Below, piece after piece: positions 28,439-37,656 of a stretch of 64,000 bases of DNA (position 1 is its first letter; every line of letters starts with the position of its first letter). The position numbers and the translations under genes are program-made. Origin of the DNA: Microbacter sp. GSS18 (GTDB lineage: Bacteria > Actinomycetota > Actinomycetes > Actinomycetales > Microbacteriaceae); NCBI GenBank assembly GCA_029319145.1, contig CP119753.1, forward strand, positions 1-64,000, written 5' to 3'. Under the pieces are notes generated by a model. That model was given only the letters and a program-made list of their open reading frames with translations. It searched no databases and was not told the origin of the DNA.

Positions 28439-28933
28439 TCATTCCTCCTCTGCGACGGGCTGCAGCCGGAACAGCCGCACCGTTCGGCCCGACTCGCGCT
28501 CGTAGGCGCGGTAGCCCGGCCACTGCCGCTCGATGCGGCGCCACGCCTCGTCGCGCTCGGCATCGGGGATGGGGGTCGCGTGCACGCGCAGGCGCCGCCC
28601 GCGCACCGTGATGAGGGCATCGGGATGCGCGAGCAGGTTCGTCGACCATGCCGGATGCCGGCTGCGGGCGAAGCTCGTGCCGGCCACGATCGCGCGGCCG
28701 TGACCGTCGGGGGTGTACATCAGCTCGGCCTGACGGGGTTCGCCGCTCTTCGCCCCGGTGGTGTGCAGCACGAGCGAGGGCACGAGGATGCCGCTCACCT
28801 GCAGCCGGCCGCCGGTGAGGCGCTCCATGAACCGTTCGAACGGCGGCAGGAACACCGGCCCGACCCTCCGGAACCAGCGAGTGCGGGTGACGGGCGCGAT
28901 GATAGCGCGGACGACGTCTTTGAGGCCAGGCAC
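28439..28933 (-). CDS. deazaflavin (F420)-dependent nitroreductase-type protein
   Basis: A 164-residue protein of the Ddn/DUF385 family, split-barrel enzymes that use F420H2 or related flavins. Visible family signatures are LVLHTTGAKSGEPRQAELMY, AIVAGTSFARSRHPAWSTNL and the following LLAHPDALITVRG. The GTG at 28933 has GATGAT 6 nt upstream but no ribosome binding site at normal distance, in line with other leaderless starts here. The physiological substrate is unknown. It is divergent from the PAP2 gene across 35 bp. Confidence 0.85.
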   Translation of the reverse strand: MPGLKDVVRAIIAPVTRTRWFRRVGPVFLPPFERFMERLTGGRLQVSGILVPSLVLHTTGAKSGEPRQAELMYTPDGHGRAIVAGTSFARSRHPAWSTNLLAHPDALITVRGRRLRVHATPIPDAERDEAWRRIERQWPGYRAYERESGRTVRLFRLQPVAEEE

Positions 28934-28968
28934 CCCTTCATCATCGCGCGTGGTGGCAGGATGACGGG

Positions 28969-29658
28969 ATGGCTGAGACAGATGTGCGCGTCGCATACCG
29001 CCGTCCGCTGTGGATCGGGGCGGGGCTGGTCGCAGCCGGGGTCCTGCTCGCGGTCGGCATCGTGGTGGGTATCGGCGACGCTCCGTTCGGCTTCGACCAG
29101 GCGTGGCAGGACTTCCTCGCCGCGTCCCGCGGACCGGTGCTGCTGTCGTTCTCGTACGCGATGAACTGGCTCGGCGGCGGATGGTTCGGCGTGTTCGCCG
29201 CTCCGGCGCTGATCGCGATCATCCTCCTCGCGATGCGTCGCCCCTGGGCGGCGGCCTACTTCATCGCCGCCGAGATCGTGAGCGTCGTCATGGTGCAGAT
29301 CCTCAAGCACGCCGTCGGCCGCGCGCGGCCGGAGGACATCATCGTCACGAGCGACTTCGGGTCGTTCCCCTCGGGACACGTCGCCAATGCCGCCACGATC
29401 GCCATGGCGCTTTTCGTGATCTTCCCCGGCGTATGGGTCGCGCTGGCCGGTCTGGTGTGGACCGTCGCGATGGCCTTCAGTCGCACCTATCTCGGCGCGC
29501 ATTGGCTGAGCGACACGATCGGCGGAGCCATCATCGGTGCCGGGGCGGCCCTCCTCGTGGCCGCCGCCTTCGCGAAGCCGCTGGCGACCGAGGCGGAGCG
29601 ACACGGCGCCAAGCGCGCTCCCGAGTCGGCGCCCGGGCACGACCCCGCACCTGGCTAG
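28969..29658 (+). CDS. PAP2-family membrane phosphatase
   Basis: A 229-residue, six-helix phosphatase acting on lipid phosphates such as undecaprenyl-pyrophosphate or phosphatidic acid. The three catalytic motifs are complete: KHAVGRARP (residues ~116-124), PSGH (near 138) and SRTYLGAHWLSD (near 170). The ATG at 28969 follows CAGGAT at 6 nt. Its TAG stop forms the start of a TAGGCT hexamer that appears to drive the next gene. Confidence 0.92.
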   Translation: MAETDVRVAYRRPLWIGAGLVAAGVLLAVGIVVGIGDAPFGFDQAWQDFLAASRGPVLLSFSYAMNWLGGGWFGVFAAPALIAIILLAMRRPWAAAYFIAAEIVSVVMVQILKHAVGRARPEDIIVTSDFGSFPSGHVANAATIAMALFVIFPGVWVALAGLVWTVAMAFSRTYLGAHWLSDTIGGAIIGAGAALLVAAAFAKPLATEAERHGAKRAPESAPGHDPAPG

Positions 29659-29668
29659 GCTGATTCGC

Positions 29669-31606
29669 ATGACCGCGCCGCCCGAGTCCGATCCCGCCGT
29701 CGCCGCGGCCGCCGCCGAGCTCGAGCGCCTGCGCGCCGAAGCCGCCGCCGCCGAGGCTGCGCTCCGGGCGGCGCAGGCCAAAGCCGCGCTGGCCGCCGCC
29801 GAGGCGGAAGTGGCGAAGGCCCGGATCGCCCCCGCGGGCGCGGCGGAATCGCGCGTGCCGCCGGCAGCGTCCGCTGCACCGGAGGAGCGTTCCGCGTCGG
29901 AGGAGCCCGCTGCGGCGCCGACTGCCGACGCGGCACCGGCCCCGACGGCCGGCGGTTCCGCCGGCGGCGGCCCGCTCGACGCCGCCGAGGTCGCCACGAT
30001 CCGCGACGCGTACGCCTTCGAGGGCGCCGCGCTCGAGATGGGGGCGCTGGTGAACACCGAGCCGCTTCCCGACGTGCCGGTGCGCATCCCTCTCGCCATG
30101 ACGAACCGGCACGGTCTCATCGCCGGCGCCACCGGCACCGGCAAGACCCGTACGCTGCAGGGTCTGGCCGAGCAGCTCTCCGCGCAGGGCGTTCCGGTGT
30201 TCGCCGCCGACATCAAGGGCGACCTGTCGGGCGTCGCGACGCCGGGCGAGCCGAGCGACAAGCTCCTGGCACGCACGCGCGGGATCGGACAGGACTGGAC
30301 TCCGGCGGCATCGCCGACGGAGTACTTCGCGCTCGGCGGCATCGGCACCGGCGTGCCGGTGCGTGCGACCGTCAGCGGCTTCGGTCCGCTGCTGCTGAGC
30401 AAGGTGCTCGGGCTGAACGAGACGCAGGAGTCGAGCCTCAAGCTCGTGTTCCACTACGCCGACCAGCACGGGCTCGCGCTGGTCGACCTGTCGGATCTGC
30501 GGTCGGTGCTCGCCTACCTCACCAGCGACGCCGGCAAGGACGAGCTGAAGGACCTCGGCGGCCTGTCGGCGGCGACCGCCGGGGTGATCCTGCGCGAGCT
30601 CATCGTCTTCGCCGAGGCCGGCGCCGACGTGTTCTTCGGCGAGCCGGAGTTCGAGGTCGCCGACTTCCTGCGCCTCTCCGGCGACGGCCGGGGCGTCATC
30701 AGCCTGCTCGAGGTGCCGGGCGTCGCCGACCGGCCGGCGCTGTTCTCGACGTTCCTGATGTACCTCCTCGCCGAGCTGTTCGAGCAGCTGCCCGAGGTGG
30801 GCGACCTCGACAAGCCCAAGCTCGTGTTCTTCTTCGACGAGGCCCATCTGCTGTTCCGGGACGCCTCGGAGGACTTCATCGCCGCGATCGTGCAGACCGT
30901 GCGCCTCATCCGGTCGAAGGGCGTCGGCGTCTTCTTCGTGACCCAGACCCCCAAAGACGTCCCCGGCGACGTCCTGGCCCAGCTCGGCTCGCGCGTGCAG
31001 CACCAGCTGCGGGCCTTCACGCCCGATGACGCCACGGCGCTGCGGTCGACGGTCAGGACGTACCCGCGCTCGGGCTACGATCTCGAGCGCGTGCTGCAGG
31101 AGCTCGGCACCGGCGAGGCGATCGTCACGGTCATGGGCGAGAAGGGCGCCCCGACACCGGTCGCCTGGACGCGGCTGCGCGCGCCCCGGGGCCTGATGTC
31201 GCCGACCCCTCCGGCCGACGTCGAGGCCGCCGTGGCGGCATCCGCCCTGCTGGCCCGCTACGGTACGGCCATCGACCGCGAATCGGCGCGCGAAGTGCTG
31301 GCGGCGAAGATGAAGGCCGCGAGCGACGCCGAAGCCGCCGAAGAGGCCGCGCTCGAGCGGGCGCGCATCGACGCCGAGTTCGCCAAGCAGCAGGCGGCGA
31401 TCGACAAGGCGACCGCGGATGCCGAGCGCAAGGCGCAGAAGGAGTACGAGCGCCTGCTGCGGCAGACGTCGGGGAAGACCCGCACGTCGCGCTCGCGGTC
31501 GTCCAGCAGCCGGCGCTCGCCGCTCGAGCAGCTGCTGTCGTCGAGATCCACCCAGACGATCCTCGACGGCGTGATCCGGGGCGTGTTCGGAACGGGACGC
31601 CGCTGA
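29669..31606 (+). CDS. HerA/DUF853-type DNA-translocating ATPase (YjgR-like)
   Basis: A 645-residue hexameric-type ATPase of the HerA/FtsK superfamily. The DUF853/YjgR core shows Walker A (GATGTGKTRT, near residue 152) and Walker B (LVFFFDEAHLLF, near 385) and the sensor region (GVFFVTQTPKDVP). An Ala/Glu-rich coiled coil (residues ~10-50) precedes it, and a second charged coiled coil (~550-610) follows with a Ser/Arg-rich tail. No NurA-type nuclease is adjacent, as usual for this branch. TAGGCT ends 7 nt before the ATG and overlaps the PAP2 stop. The cellular role is unknown. Confidence 0.88.
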   Translation: MTAPPESDPAVAAAAAELERLRAEAAAAEAALRAAQAKAALAAAEAEVAKARIAPAGAAESRVPPAASAAPEERSASEEPAAAPTADAAPAPTAGGSAGGGPLDAAEVATIRDAYAFEGAALEMGALVNTEPLPDVPVRIPLAMTNRHGLIAGATGTGKTRTLQGLAEQLSAQGVPVFAADIKGDLSGVATPGEPSDKLLARTRGIGQDWTPAASPTEYFALGGIGTGVPVRATVSGFGPLLLSKVLGLNETQESSLKLVFHYADQHGLALVDLSDLRSVLAYLTSDAGKDELKDLGGLSAATAGVILRELIVFAEAGADVFFGEPEFEVADFLRLSGDGRGVISLLEVPGVADRPALFSTFLMYLLAELFEQLPEVGDLDKPKLVFFFDEAHLLFRDASEDFIAAIVQTVRLIRSKGVGVFFVTQTPKDVPGDVLAQLGSRVQHQLRAFTPDDATALRSTVRTYPRSGYDLERVLQELGTGEAIVTVMGEKGAPTPVAWTRLRAPRGLMSPTPPADVEAAVAASALLARYGTAIDRESAREVLAAKMKAASDAEAAEEAALERARIDAEFAKQQAAIDKATADAERKAQKEYERLLRQTSGKTRTSRSRSSSSRRSPLEQLLSSRSTQTILDGVIRGVFGTGRR

Positions 31607-31626
31607 CGCGGCGCGAGGACACCCGA

Positions 31627-32241
31627 ATGCGCAGAAGGGTCCCCGTCGTCATCGCGCTCGTCGTTGCTCTCGCCGTTGCGGGCGCCGGCGTCGCGCTGGC
31701 GCTGTCGAGCGCCGGCGAGCCGGACCCTTCACCGTCCGCCGGGGCCACGGCGGCGGCGCAGGAGTTCGGCGAGACCGACTACTGCTACGTCGAGGCGATG
31801 ATCTACTACCGGTCCGAGGCGGTGGACCTCGCCGACATCCTGCTCAACGCCGACGACATCTCGCCGGAGGCGACCGCGATCGCCCAGGGCGTGTACGACG
31901 AGCAGTCGGCGCAACTCGCCGAGCTGCGCGAGGTGTACGTGGAGTGGAAGTCCGCCCGGCCGCTCGAGCGCACCGACGTGGGGCCGTGCGCGGGCCACGA
32001 CGACCACTCGGCGATGGTGGGGCTTCCCGGCTGGTCGGAATTGCGCCGCTACAGCGAGTCCGGCGGCGAGGAGGCCGAGCAGGGGTTCGCCGAGCTCATG
32101 ATCGCGCAGAACGCCGGCGTCACCGCGTTCGCCGAGCTCGTGCTCGACTACGGGGCGAACGCGTGGGTCACCGAGGCCGCCGCGGCGGCCATCGACCAGG
32201 CCGAGCGCGAGGACGAGGCGCTCGCGACGCTGCTGCCCTGA
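31627..32241 (+). CDS. DUF305-like secreted protein, His-poor variant
   Basis: A 204-residue exported protein with an N-terminal signal/anchor (VVIALVVALAVAGAGVALAL) followed by a Ser/Pro linker. The rest is helical and laid out like DUF305, a ferritin-like four-helix family that often binds copper. The first signature helix reads MIYYRSEAVDLADI where DUF305 normally has MIxHHxxAxxMA, so the metal-ligand histidines are lost here. An HDDHSAM motif remains. GAGGA lies 7 nt before the ATG at 31627. It follows the HerA-like gene by 20 bp. The function is unknown. Confidence 0.68.
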   Translation: MRRRVPVVIALVVALAVAGAGVALALSSAGEPDPSPSAGATAAAQEFGETDYCYVEAMIYYRSEAVDLADILLNADDISPEATAIAQGVYDEQSAQLAELREVYVEWKSARPLERTDVGPCAGHDDHSAMVGLPGWSELRRYSESGGEEAEQGFAELMIAQNAGVTAFAELVLDYGANAWVTEAAAAAIDQAEREDEALATLLP

Positions 32242-32256
32242 CCGGGACCTGCGCGT

Positions 32257-32322
32257 GAGACCCGGGTTCCCGTCCGAGACCCGCCGCGATCGGCCCGGGT
32301 TTCGGCGAGAAGCCCGGGTCTC
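32257..32322. repeat. intergenic palindrome with repeated GAGACCCGGG motif
   Basis: GAGACCCGGG (32257-32266) and CCCGGGTCTC (32313-32322) are exact inverted repeats, and degraded copies lie between them (GAGACCCG at 32276, CCCGGGTTTC at 32294). It follows the DUF305-like gene and may act as a terminator or a dispersed intergenic repeat. Confidence 0.55.
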
Positions 32323-32392
32323 GACGCGACTCGATCCCCGCTGAGCGGAAGTCGGCGGTCCCGGGGGGTTCCGACGGGCATAGCCTGAGGGA

Positions 32393-34807
32393 ATGGCGAC
32401 GAAGCCCCCAACCTCCGACATCGACGAGACGCGCCTGAAGGTCTCTTCCCCCAAGCGCGTGGCCGTCGGCGTCCCCGGCATCCTCCACGCCCTCGAGACC
32501 TCGTACGAGCAGATGGGCGTGACCCGCAGCGTCCAGACGCTGCTGCGCGTGAACCAGAAGGACGGGTTCGATTGTCCCGGCTGCGCGTGGCCCGAGGAGG
32601 ACAAGCGTCACATCGCCGAGTTCTGCGAGAACGGCGCGAAGGCCGTCGCCGAGGAGGCGACGCTGCGCCGCGTGGGCCCCGAGTTCTTCGCCGCGCACAC
32701 GATCGACGAGCTCAACGCGCACGACGACTTCTGGCTGGGGCAGCAGGGGCGGCTGACGCATCCCATGGTCCTCGACGAGGGCGCGAGCCACTACCGGCCG
32801 ATCGCGTGGGACGACGCGCTGCGCGAGATCGCCGACCACCTGGCGGGACTGGACGATCCGGACGAGGCGACCTTCTACACCTCCGGCCGCACCTCCAACG
32901 AGGCCGCGTTCCTGTACCAGCTGCTCGTGCGCGGGTTCGGCACGAACAACCTGCCCGACTGCTCGAACATGTGTCACGAGTCCAGCGGCTCGGCCCTGAC
33001 CGAGACGCTCGGCATCGGCAAGGGCACGGTCTCGATCGAGGACATCCACGAGGCCGATCTGCTGATCATCGCCGGCCAGAACCCCGGCACGAACCATCCG
33101 CGGATGCTGAGTGCGCTCGAGAAGGCCAAGGCTCGGGGTGCGACGATCGTGGCGGTGAACCCTCTGCCCGAGGCCGGGCTGGTGCGCTTCGAGAACCCGC
33201 AGACCGTCAAGGGCGTCGTGCTCGGCGGCACCAAGCTCGCCGACCGCTTCGTGCAGATCCGGCTGGGCGGCGACCAGGCCCTCTTCCAGGCGATCGGCAA
33301 GCACATCCTCGAGCGGGACGCCGAGGGCGCCGGCATCGTCGACCACGCGTTCGTCGAGGCGCACACGAGCGGGTTCGAGGACTACCGCCGGGCGATGGCC
33401 GACGTGCCGTGGCGCGAACTCGTCGCGGCCACCGGCATCCCCGAGAAGAAGCTGCGCGCGATCGCCGACGAGGTCGTGCGCTCGAAGGCCACGATCGTCT
33501 GCTGGGCGATGGGACTGACGCAGCACAAGCACTCGGTGCCGACCCTGCGCGATGTCGTCAACGTGCTGCTGCTGCAGGGCAACATGGGCCGCGCGGGCGC
33601 GGGCGTGTGCCCCGTGCGCGGGCACTCCAACGTGCAGGGCGACCGAACCATGGGGATTTACGAGAAGCCGGCCGAGGCGTTCCTGGCCGCGCTCGACGTC
33701 GAATTCTCGTTCACGGCTCCCCGCGCCCACGGGTACGACACCGTCGAGGCGATCCGGGCGATGCGCGACGGCAAGACCCGCTTCTTCATGGGAATGGGCG
33801 GCAACTTCGTCAGCGCCACCCCCGACACCGAGGTCGTCGAGGAGGCGATGCGCCGCGTCGACCTGACGGTGCAGGTCTCGACCAAGCTCAATCGGTCGCA
33901 CGTGGTCACCGGAAAGCGGGCGATCATCCTGCCCGTGCTCGGCCGCACCGATCGCGACAGCCGCGGCGGGCGAGAGCAGCGTGTCACGGTCGAGGACTCG
34001 ATGGGCGCCGTGCACTCCTCGCGCGGCCGGCTGGTGCCGCCCGCCGACGACATGCTCAGCGAAGTGGCGATCCTCGCGCGGCTGTGCGGGATGCTGTTCG
34101 CGCCGGGCTCCGAGCCGGTCGACGCGCCGAGCCACGACGGGCACCCCGAGCGCGGTCAGGCCGAGCGCCCCGCCGCCGAGGCGCCGGCGGCGGGCACCGC
34201 GGACCGGGCGGACGTGCCGCACGCCGACTGGCACGCCCTCGAGACCGACTACGCGCTCATCCGCACGCACATCCAGAACGTCGTGCCCGGCTTCGACGAT
34301 TTCGAGGAGCGCATCGCCAAGGGTCGCACGCTGCACCTGCCCAACGGCCCGCGCGACGCGCTGCGGTTCGCGACGGTGGACGGCAAGGCGCGCTTCACAG
34401 CGAACCCGCTCGAGTACCCGCGGATCCCGCGCGGGCGGCTGCTGCTGCAGACCCTGCGCTCGCACGATCAGTACAACACCACGATCTACGGCAAGGACGA
34501 CCGCTACCGCGGCATCCACCACGGTCGCCGCGTGGTCCTCGTCAACGAGCACGACATCGCCGATCTCGGGTTCGCCCAGGACGAGATCGTCGATCTCGTG
34601 TCGGAGTGGAGGGGACCGGACGGGAGGATCCAGGAGCGCCGGGCGACCGAGTTCCGCATCGTCGCCTACAGCACCCCGCGCGGGAACGCCGCGGCGTACT
34701 ACCCCGAGACCAACGTGCTCGTGCCGCTGGACTCGGTCGCCGACGTCAGCGGGACGCCGACGTCGAAGTCCGTGGTCGTGCGGCTGGAGCGCCGAGCGGA
34801 GTCCTGA
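32393..34807 (+). CDS. FdhF/YdeP-family molybdopterin oxidoreductase
   Basis: An 804-residue molybdopterin-dependent oxidoreductase of the YdeP type, related to formate dehydrogenase H. Visible features are the N-terminal FDCPGCAWPE motif (residue ~60), TSGRTSNEAAFLYQLLVRGF, the likely active-site region DCSNMCHESSG (Cys near 192), and the C-terminal cofactor-binding domain (RGRLLLQTLRSHDQYNTT). A Glu/Ala-rich insertion lies near residues 580-610. The family's physiological reaction is not firmly known. TAGCCT lies 6 nt before the ATG. It starts a 13-kb block devoted to molybdenum uptake and cofactor synthesis, which it presumably uses. Confidence 0.9.
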   Translation: MATKPPTSDIDETRLKVSSPKRVAVGVPGILHALETSYEQMGVTRSVQTLLRVNQKDGFDCPGCAWPEEDKRHIAEFCENGAKAVAEEATLRRVGPEFFAAHTIDELNAHDDFWLGQQGRLTHPMVLDEGASHYRPIAWDDALREIADHLAGLDDPDEATFYTSGRTSNEAAFLYQLLVRGFGTNNLPDCSNMCHESSGSALTETLGIGKGTVSIEDIHEADLLIIAGQNPGTNHPRMLSALEKAKARGATIVAVNPLPEAGLVRFENPQTVKGVVLGGTKLADRFVQIRLGGDQALFQAIGKHILERDAEGAGIVDHAFVEAHTSGFEDYRRAMADVPWRELVAATGIPEKKLRAIADEVVRSKATIVCWAMGLTQHKHSVPTLRDVVNVLLLQGNMGRAGAGVCPVRGHSNVQGDRTMGIYEKPAEAFLAALDVEFSFTAPRAHGYDTVEAIRAMRDGKTRFFMGMGGNFVSATPDTEVVEEAMRRVDLTVQVSTKLNRSHVVTGKRAIILPVLGRTDRDSRGGREQRVTVEDSMGAVHSSRGRLVPPADDMLSEVAILARLCGMLFAPGSEPVDAPSHDGHPERGQAERPAAEAPAAGTADRADVPHADWHALETDYALIRTHIQNVVPGFDDFEERIAKGRTLHLPNGPRDALRFATVDGKARFTANPLEYPRIPRGRLLLQTLRSHDQYNTTIYGKDDRYRGIHHGRRVVLVNEHDIADLGFAQDEIVDLVSEWRGPDGRIQERRATEFRIVAYSTPRGNAAAYYPETNVLVPLDSVADVSGTPTSKSVVVRLERRAES

Positions 34808-34812
34808 GGGCC

Positions 34813-35025
34813 TCAGGCGGCGAGGCCGGCCTCGAGGCGACGGCGGATCCCGTGCTCGACCAGCAGCGGGATGTAGTCCCGCAGGCGTGCGGCGTCGAAG
34901 CTCTGGAGCTCTTCGGCCGCCATCACGGTGATCCGGTCCTCGCTCACGGCCGGAAAACGCGTGGCGAGCCGCTCGATGACATACGCCAGCGCCTCGTACT
35001 CGTTCGCCGGATTCATGCGGCTCAT
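34813..35025 (-). CDS. small three-helix-bundle protein
   Basis: A 70-residue helical protein (EYEALAYVIERLATRFPAVS ... FDAARLRDYIPLLVEHGIRR) resembling the small 'three-helix bundle dimerization' proteins common in actinobacteria. GACAAT lies 6 nt before the ATG at 35025, which supports this start over an upstream Met. It is convergent with the YdeP-type gene, 5 bp apart. No function is known. Confidence 0.68.
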   Translation of the reverse strand: MSRMNPANEYEALAYVIERLATRFPAVSEDRITVMAAEELQSFDAARLRDYIPLLVEHGIRRRLEAGLAA

Positions 35026-35108
35026 GGCCCCATTGTCGCCGAGATCCGGCGGCATCGGCCAGGGATGGCGTGGGATTCGTGCGGGATTCCGGGTGCGATG
35101 TCAAGGCG

Positions 35109-35137
35109 TTGAGGATCCCGGTGCCGGTCGATAGCGT
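35109..35137 (+). promoter_or_regulatory. promoter for a leaderless transcript
   Basis: TTGAGG (35109-35114) and TAGCGT (35132-35137) are spaced by 17 bp. The GTG start codon lies 7 nt after the -10, right where transcription should begin, and there is no ribosome binding site. Confidence 0.7.
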
Positions 35138-35144
35138 CGCGAGT

Positions 35145-36725
35145 GTGACGGATCTGAGTGCCCCCACCGGTCGTGAGGAGGCCCTGCGCGCCCGCCCGCG
35201 CGCCGACGGCTCCATGCCGCGCGCACTCGTGCTCGGGGCCACGGGATACATCGGCGGGCGCTTGGTTCCGCGGCTGATCGCCGCGGGCTACCGCGTGCGC
35301 GTCCTCGCACGCGATGCCCCGCGCGTGGCCGCCTTCGGCTGGGGCGACGAGGTCGAGGTGATCGCGGGCGCGGCAGAGGACGCGGATGCCGTGGCCGCCG
35401 CCGTCGACGACGTCGACGTGCTGTACTACCTCGTGCACTCGATGGCCGCCGGCCGCGGCTTCGCCGACGCGGACCTGATCGCGGCGCGCACCGTCGCCGA
35501 GGCGGCCGCGGCCGCCGGGGTCGGGCGCATCGTGTACCTGGGCGGGCTGCACCCCGACGACGTGCCGCTCTCGCCGCATCTGCGCTCGCGCGTGGAGGTC
35601 GGCGAGGTGTTCCTCACCAGCGGCGTGCCGACGCTGGTGCTGCAGGCGGGCGTCGTGATCGGGTCGGGTTCGGCGTCGTTCGAGATGGTGCGACACCTCA
35701 CCGACGTGCTGCCGTACATGCCGGCGCCGCGCTGGGTGCGCAATCGCATCCAGCCGATCGCGGTGCGCGACGTCATGCACTATCTGCTGGGTGCCGCGCA
35801 CGTGGCGGCGGATGTCAACCGCGCGGTCGACATCGGCGGACCCGACGTGCTGCGCTACGGGCAGATGATGAACGGCTACGCCGTCGAGGCGGGGCTGCAT
35901 CAGCGGCCGATCGCGTCGCTGCCGGTGTTCACCCCCACCCTCGCCTCGCACTGGGTGAACCTCGTCACGCCCATTCCGCGTTCGATCGCGCGACCCCTCG
36001 TGGCGTCGCTGCAGAACGAGTGCATCATGAAGGACCACGACGTCGACGAGCTGATCCCGCCGCCGGCCGAGGGGCTGACGCCGTACCGGCGGGCCGTCGC
36101 GCTCGCGCTGGGTCGGGTCCGCGACGACGACGTCGAGACGAGCTGGGCCGACGCCGAGGTGCTCGGGGTTCCGAGCGACCCGCTTCCCAGCGACCCCGAC
36201 TGGGCCGGCCGCACCGTCTTCACCGACGCGCGGACGGCCCACACGTCGGCGCCGCCGGCCGCGCTGTGGCACGTCATCGAGGGCATCGGCGGAGAGAACG
36301 GCTGGTACTCCTCGCCGCTGCTGTGGGCGGTGCGCGGGTGGATGGATCGCCTGGTCGGCGGCATCGGCCTCGCGCGCGGGCGCCGCAGCCGCGATCGGCT
36401 GGCCGTCGGCGACGCGCTGGACTTCTGGCGCGTCGAGGCGCTCGACCCCGGATCGTTCCTGCGGCTGCGCGCCGAGATGAAGGTGCCGGGTCTTGCGTGG
36501 CTCGAGCTGCGTGCGTCCCCCGAGGACGGCGGTTCCCGGTACGACCAGCGTGCCGTCTTCTTCCCCGCCGGGCTCGCCGGCCGGCTCTACTGGCTGGCTG
36601 TGCTGCCTTTCCACGGATTCATCTTCGCGGGCATGGCGGCGCGCATCACCGCGGCCGCCGAGCAGCGGGCGGGGGAGCTCGAGACCGCCGTCGCGGAAGG
36701 GTCCCCGGGCGACGCGGCCTCGTAG
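35145..36725 (+). CDS. NAD(P)-binding SDR-like protein with DUF2867 domain
   Basis: A 526-residue protein in two parts. The N-terminal half is an extended/atypical SDR Rossmann domain (ALVLGATGYIGGRLVPRLI; then LYYLVHSM and IVYLGGLHP). The C-terminal half (residues ~370-510) is a DUF2867 domain with GGENGWYSSPLLWAVRGWMD and a C-terminal hydrophobic helix. Proteins of this fusion are widespread in actinobacteria and poorly characterised; a membrane-associated reductase role is inference. The GTG at 35145 is chosen from the promoter geometry (leaderless). Its TAG stop starts the -10-like box of the next gene. Confidence 0.85.
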   Translation: MTDLSAPTGREEALRARPRADGSMPRALVLGATGYIGGRLVPRLIAAGYRVRVLARDAPRVAAFGWGDEVEVIAGAAEDADAVAAAVDDVDVLYYLVHSMAAGRGFADADLIAARTVAEAAAAAGVGRIVYLGGLHPDDVPLSPHLRSRVEVGEVFLTSGVPTLVLQAGVVIGSGSASFEMVRHLTDVLPYMPAPRWVRNRIQPIAVRDVMHYLLGAAHVAADVNRAVDIGGPDVLRYGQMMNGYAVEAGLHQRPIASLPVFTPTLASHWVNLVTPIPRSIARPLVASLQNECIMKDHDVDELIPPPAEGLTPYRRAVALALGRVRDDDVETSWADAEVLGVPSDPLPSDPDWAGRTVFTDARTAHTSAPPAALWHVIEGIGGENGWYSSPLLWAVRGWMDRLVGGIGLARGRRSRDRLAVGDALDFWRVEALDPGSFLRLRAEMKVPGLAWLELRASPEDGGSRYDQRAVFFPAGLAGRLYWLAVLPFHGFIFAGMAARITAAAEQRAGELETAVAEGSPGDAAS

Positions 36726-36734
36726 GCTGGAGGC

Positions 36735-37226
36735 ATGCCGACCTCCGCCGCCGTCATCACGGTGTCCGACCGCTCGTCCTCGGGCGAACGCCCCGATACC
36801 AGCGGCCCGATCGCGGTCGCGGCGCTGCGCGAAGCCGGCTACGACTGCGCCGATGCGGCGATCGTGCCCGACGGAGCAGACAGCGTCGAGCGGGCGCTGC
36901 GCGCCGCGCTCGCGGCGGGCGCGCGCGTCATCGTCACCACCGGCGGCACCGGTGTCGCACCCCGCGATCAGACGCCCGAGGGCACGCTGCCCGTCCTCCA
37001 CCGGCCGATCCCCGGCATCGCCGAGGAGCTGCGCCGTCGGGGTGCTGAGCACGTGGCATCCGCGGTGCTCACGCGCGGCGTCGCCGGCATCGCCGCCTCC
37101 GACGCGGGCGGAGCGCTCGTCGTGAATCTGCCCGGGTCGACCGGCGGCGTCCGGGACGGCATGCCCGTGATCATCGAGCTCGCGCCGCACGTGCTCGACC
37201 AGCTGGGCGGAGGAGACCACCGATGA
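36735..37226 (+). CDS. mog: molybdenum cofactor biosynthesis protein, MogA/MoaB family
   Basis: A 163-residue molybdopterin adenylyltransferase-type protein that activates molybdopterin with ATP before metal insertion by MoeA. The family motifs TVSDRSSSGERPDTSGP, VTTGGTGVAPRDQTPE and NLPGSTGGVRDG are all present. GGAGG is close to the ATG, and TAGGCT lies 6 nt upstream, so either mode of initiation is possible. Its TGA overlaps the moaE ATG. Confidence 0.93.
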   Translation: MPTSAAVITVSDRSSSGERPDTSGPIAVAALREAGYDCADAAIVPDGADSVERALRAALAAGARVIVTTGGTGVAPRDQTPEGTLPVLHRPIPGIAEELRRRGAEHVASAVLTRGVAGIAASDAGGALVVNLPGSTGGVRDGMPVIIELAPHVLDQLGGGDHR

Positions 37227-37651
37227 CCGTTGTGCGCATGGCCCGCATCAGCGCCGAGCCGCTCGAGGTCGCCGAGCACCTCGCCGCAGTGACGGATGCC
37301 GAGCACGGCGCCGTCACGTCGTTCATCGGCATCGTGCGCGACCACGACCCGGATGCCGCCGGCGCCGTCGTCGCGCTCGAGTACACCGCCCACCCCGACG
37401 CCGAGTCGGCGCTCGCCGCGATCGCCGAGCGGGCGATCGGCGATACGGGCGCGCTCGTCGCGGTCAGCCACCGCGTCGGCCGGCTCGCCGTCGGCGACGC
37501 GGCGGTCGTCATCGCCGTCGCGGCGCCCCATCGCGCCGAGGCGTTCGAGGTGTGCCGGGCTGTGATCGAGACGATCAAGACCGATCTGCCGGTCTGGAAG
37601 CGCCAGGTCGAGGCGGACGGCACCACGGCCTGGAAGGGCCTGGGGGGCTGA
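37223..37651 (+). CDS. moaE: molybdopterin synthase large subunit MoaE
   Basis: MoaE (142 residues) combines with the small subunit MoaD to place two sulfurs on precursor Z, making molybdopterin. The family motifs GAVTSFIGIVRDHD, LEYTAHPDAE and the catalytic lysine region LPVWKRQVEADG are present. It is coupled to mog by a 4-bp overlap and is convergent with moaD, whose stop lies 6 bp away. Confidence 0.95.
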   Translation: MTVVRMARISAEPLEVAEHLAAVTDAEHGAVTSFIGIVRDHDPDAAGAVVALEYTAHPDAESALAAIAERAIGDTGALVAVSHRVGRLAVGDAAVVIAVAAPHRAEAFEVCRAVIETIKTDLPVWKRQVEADGTTAWKGLGG

Positions 37652-37656
37652 CCCGA

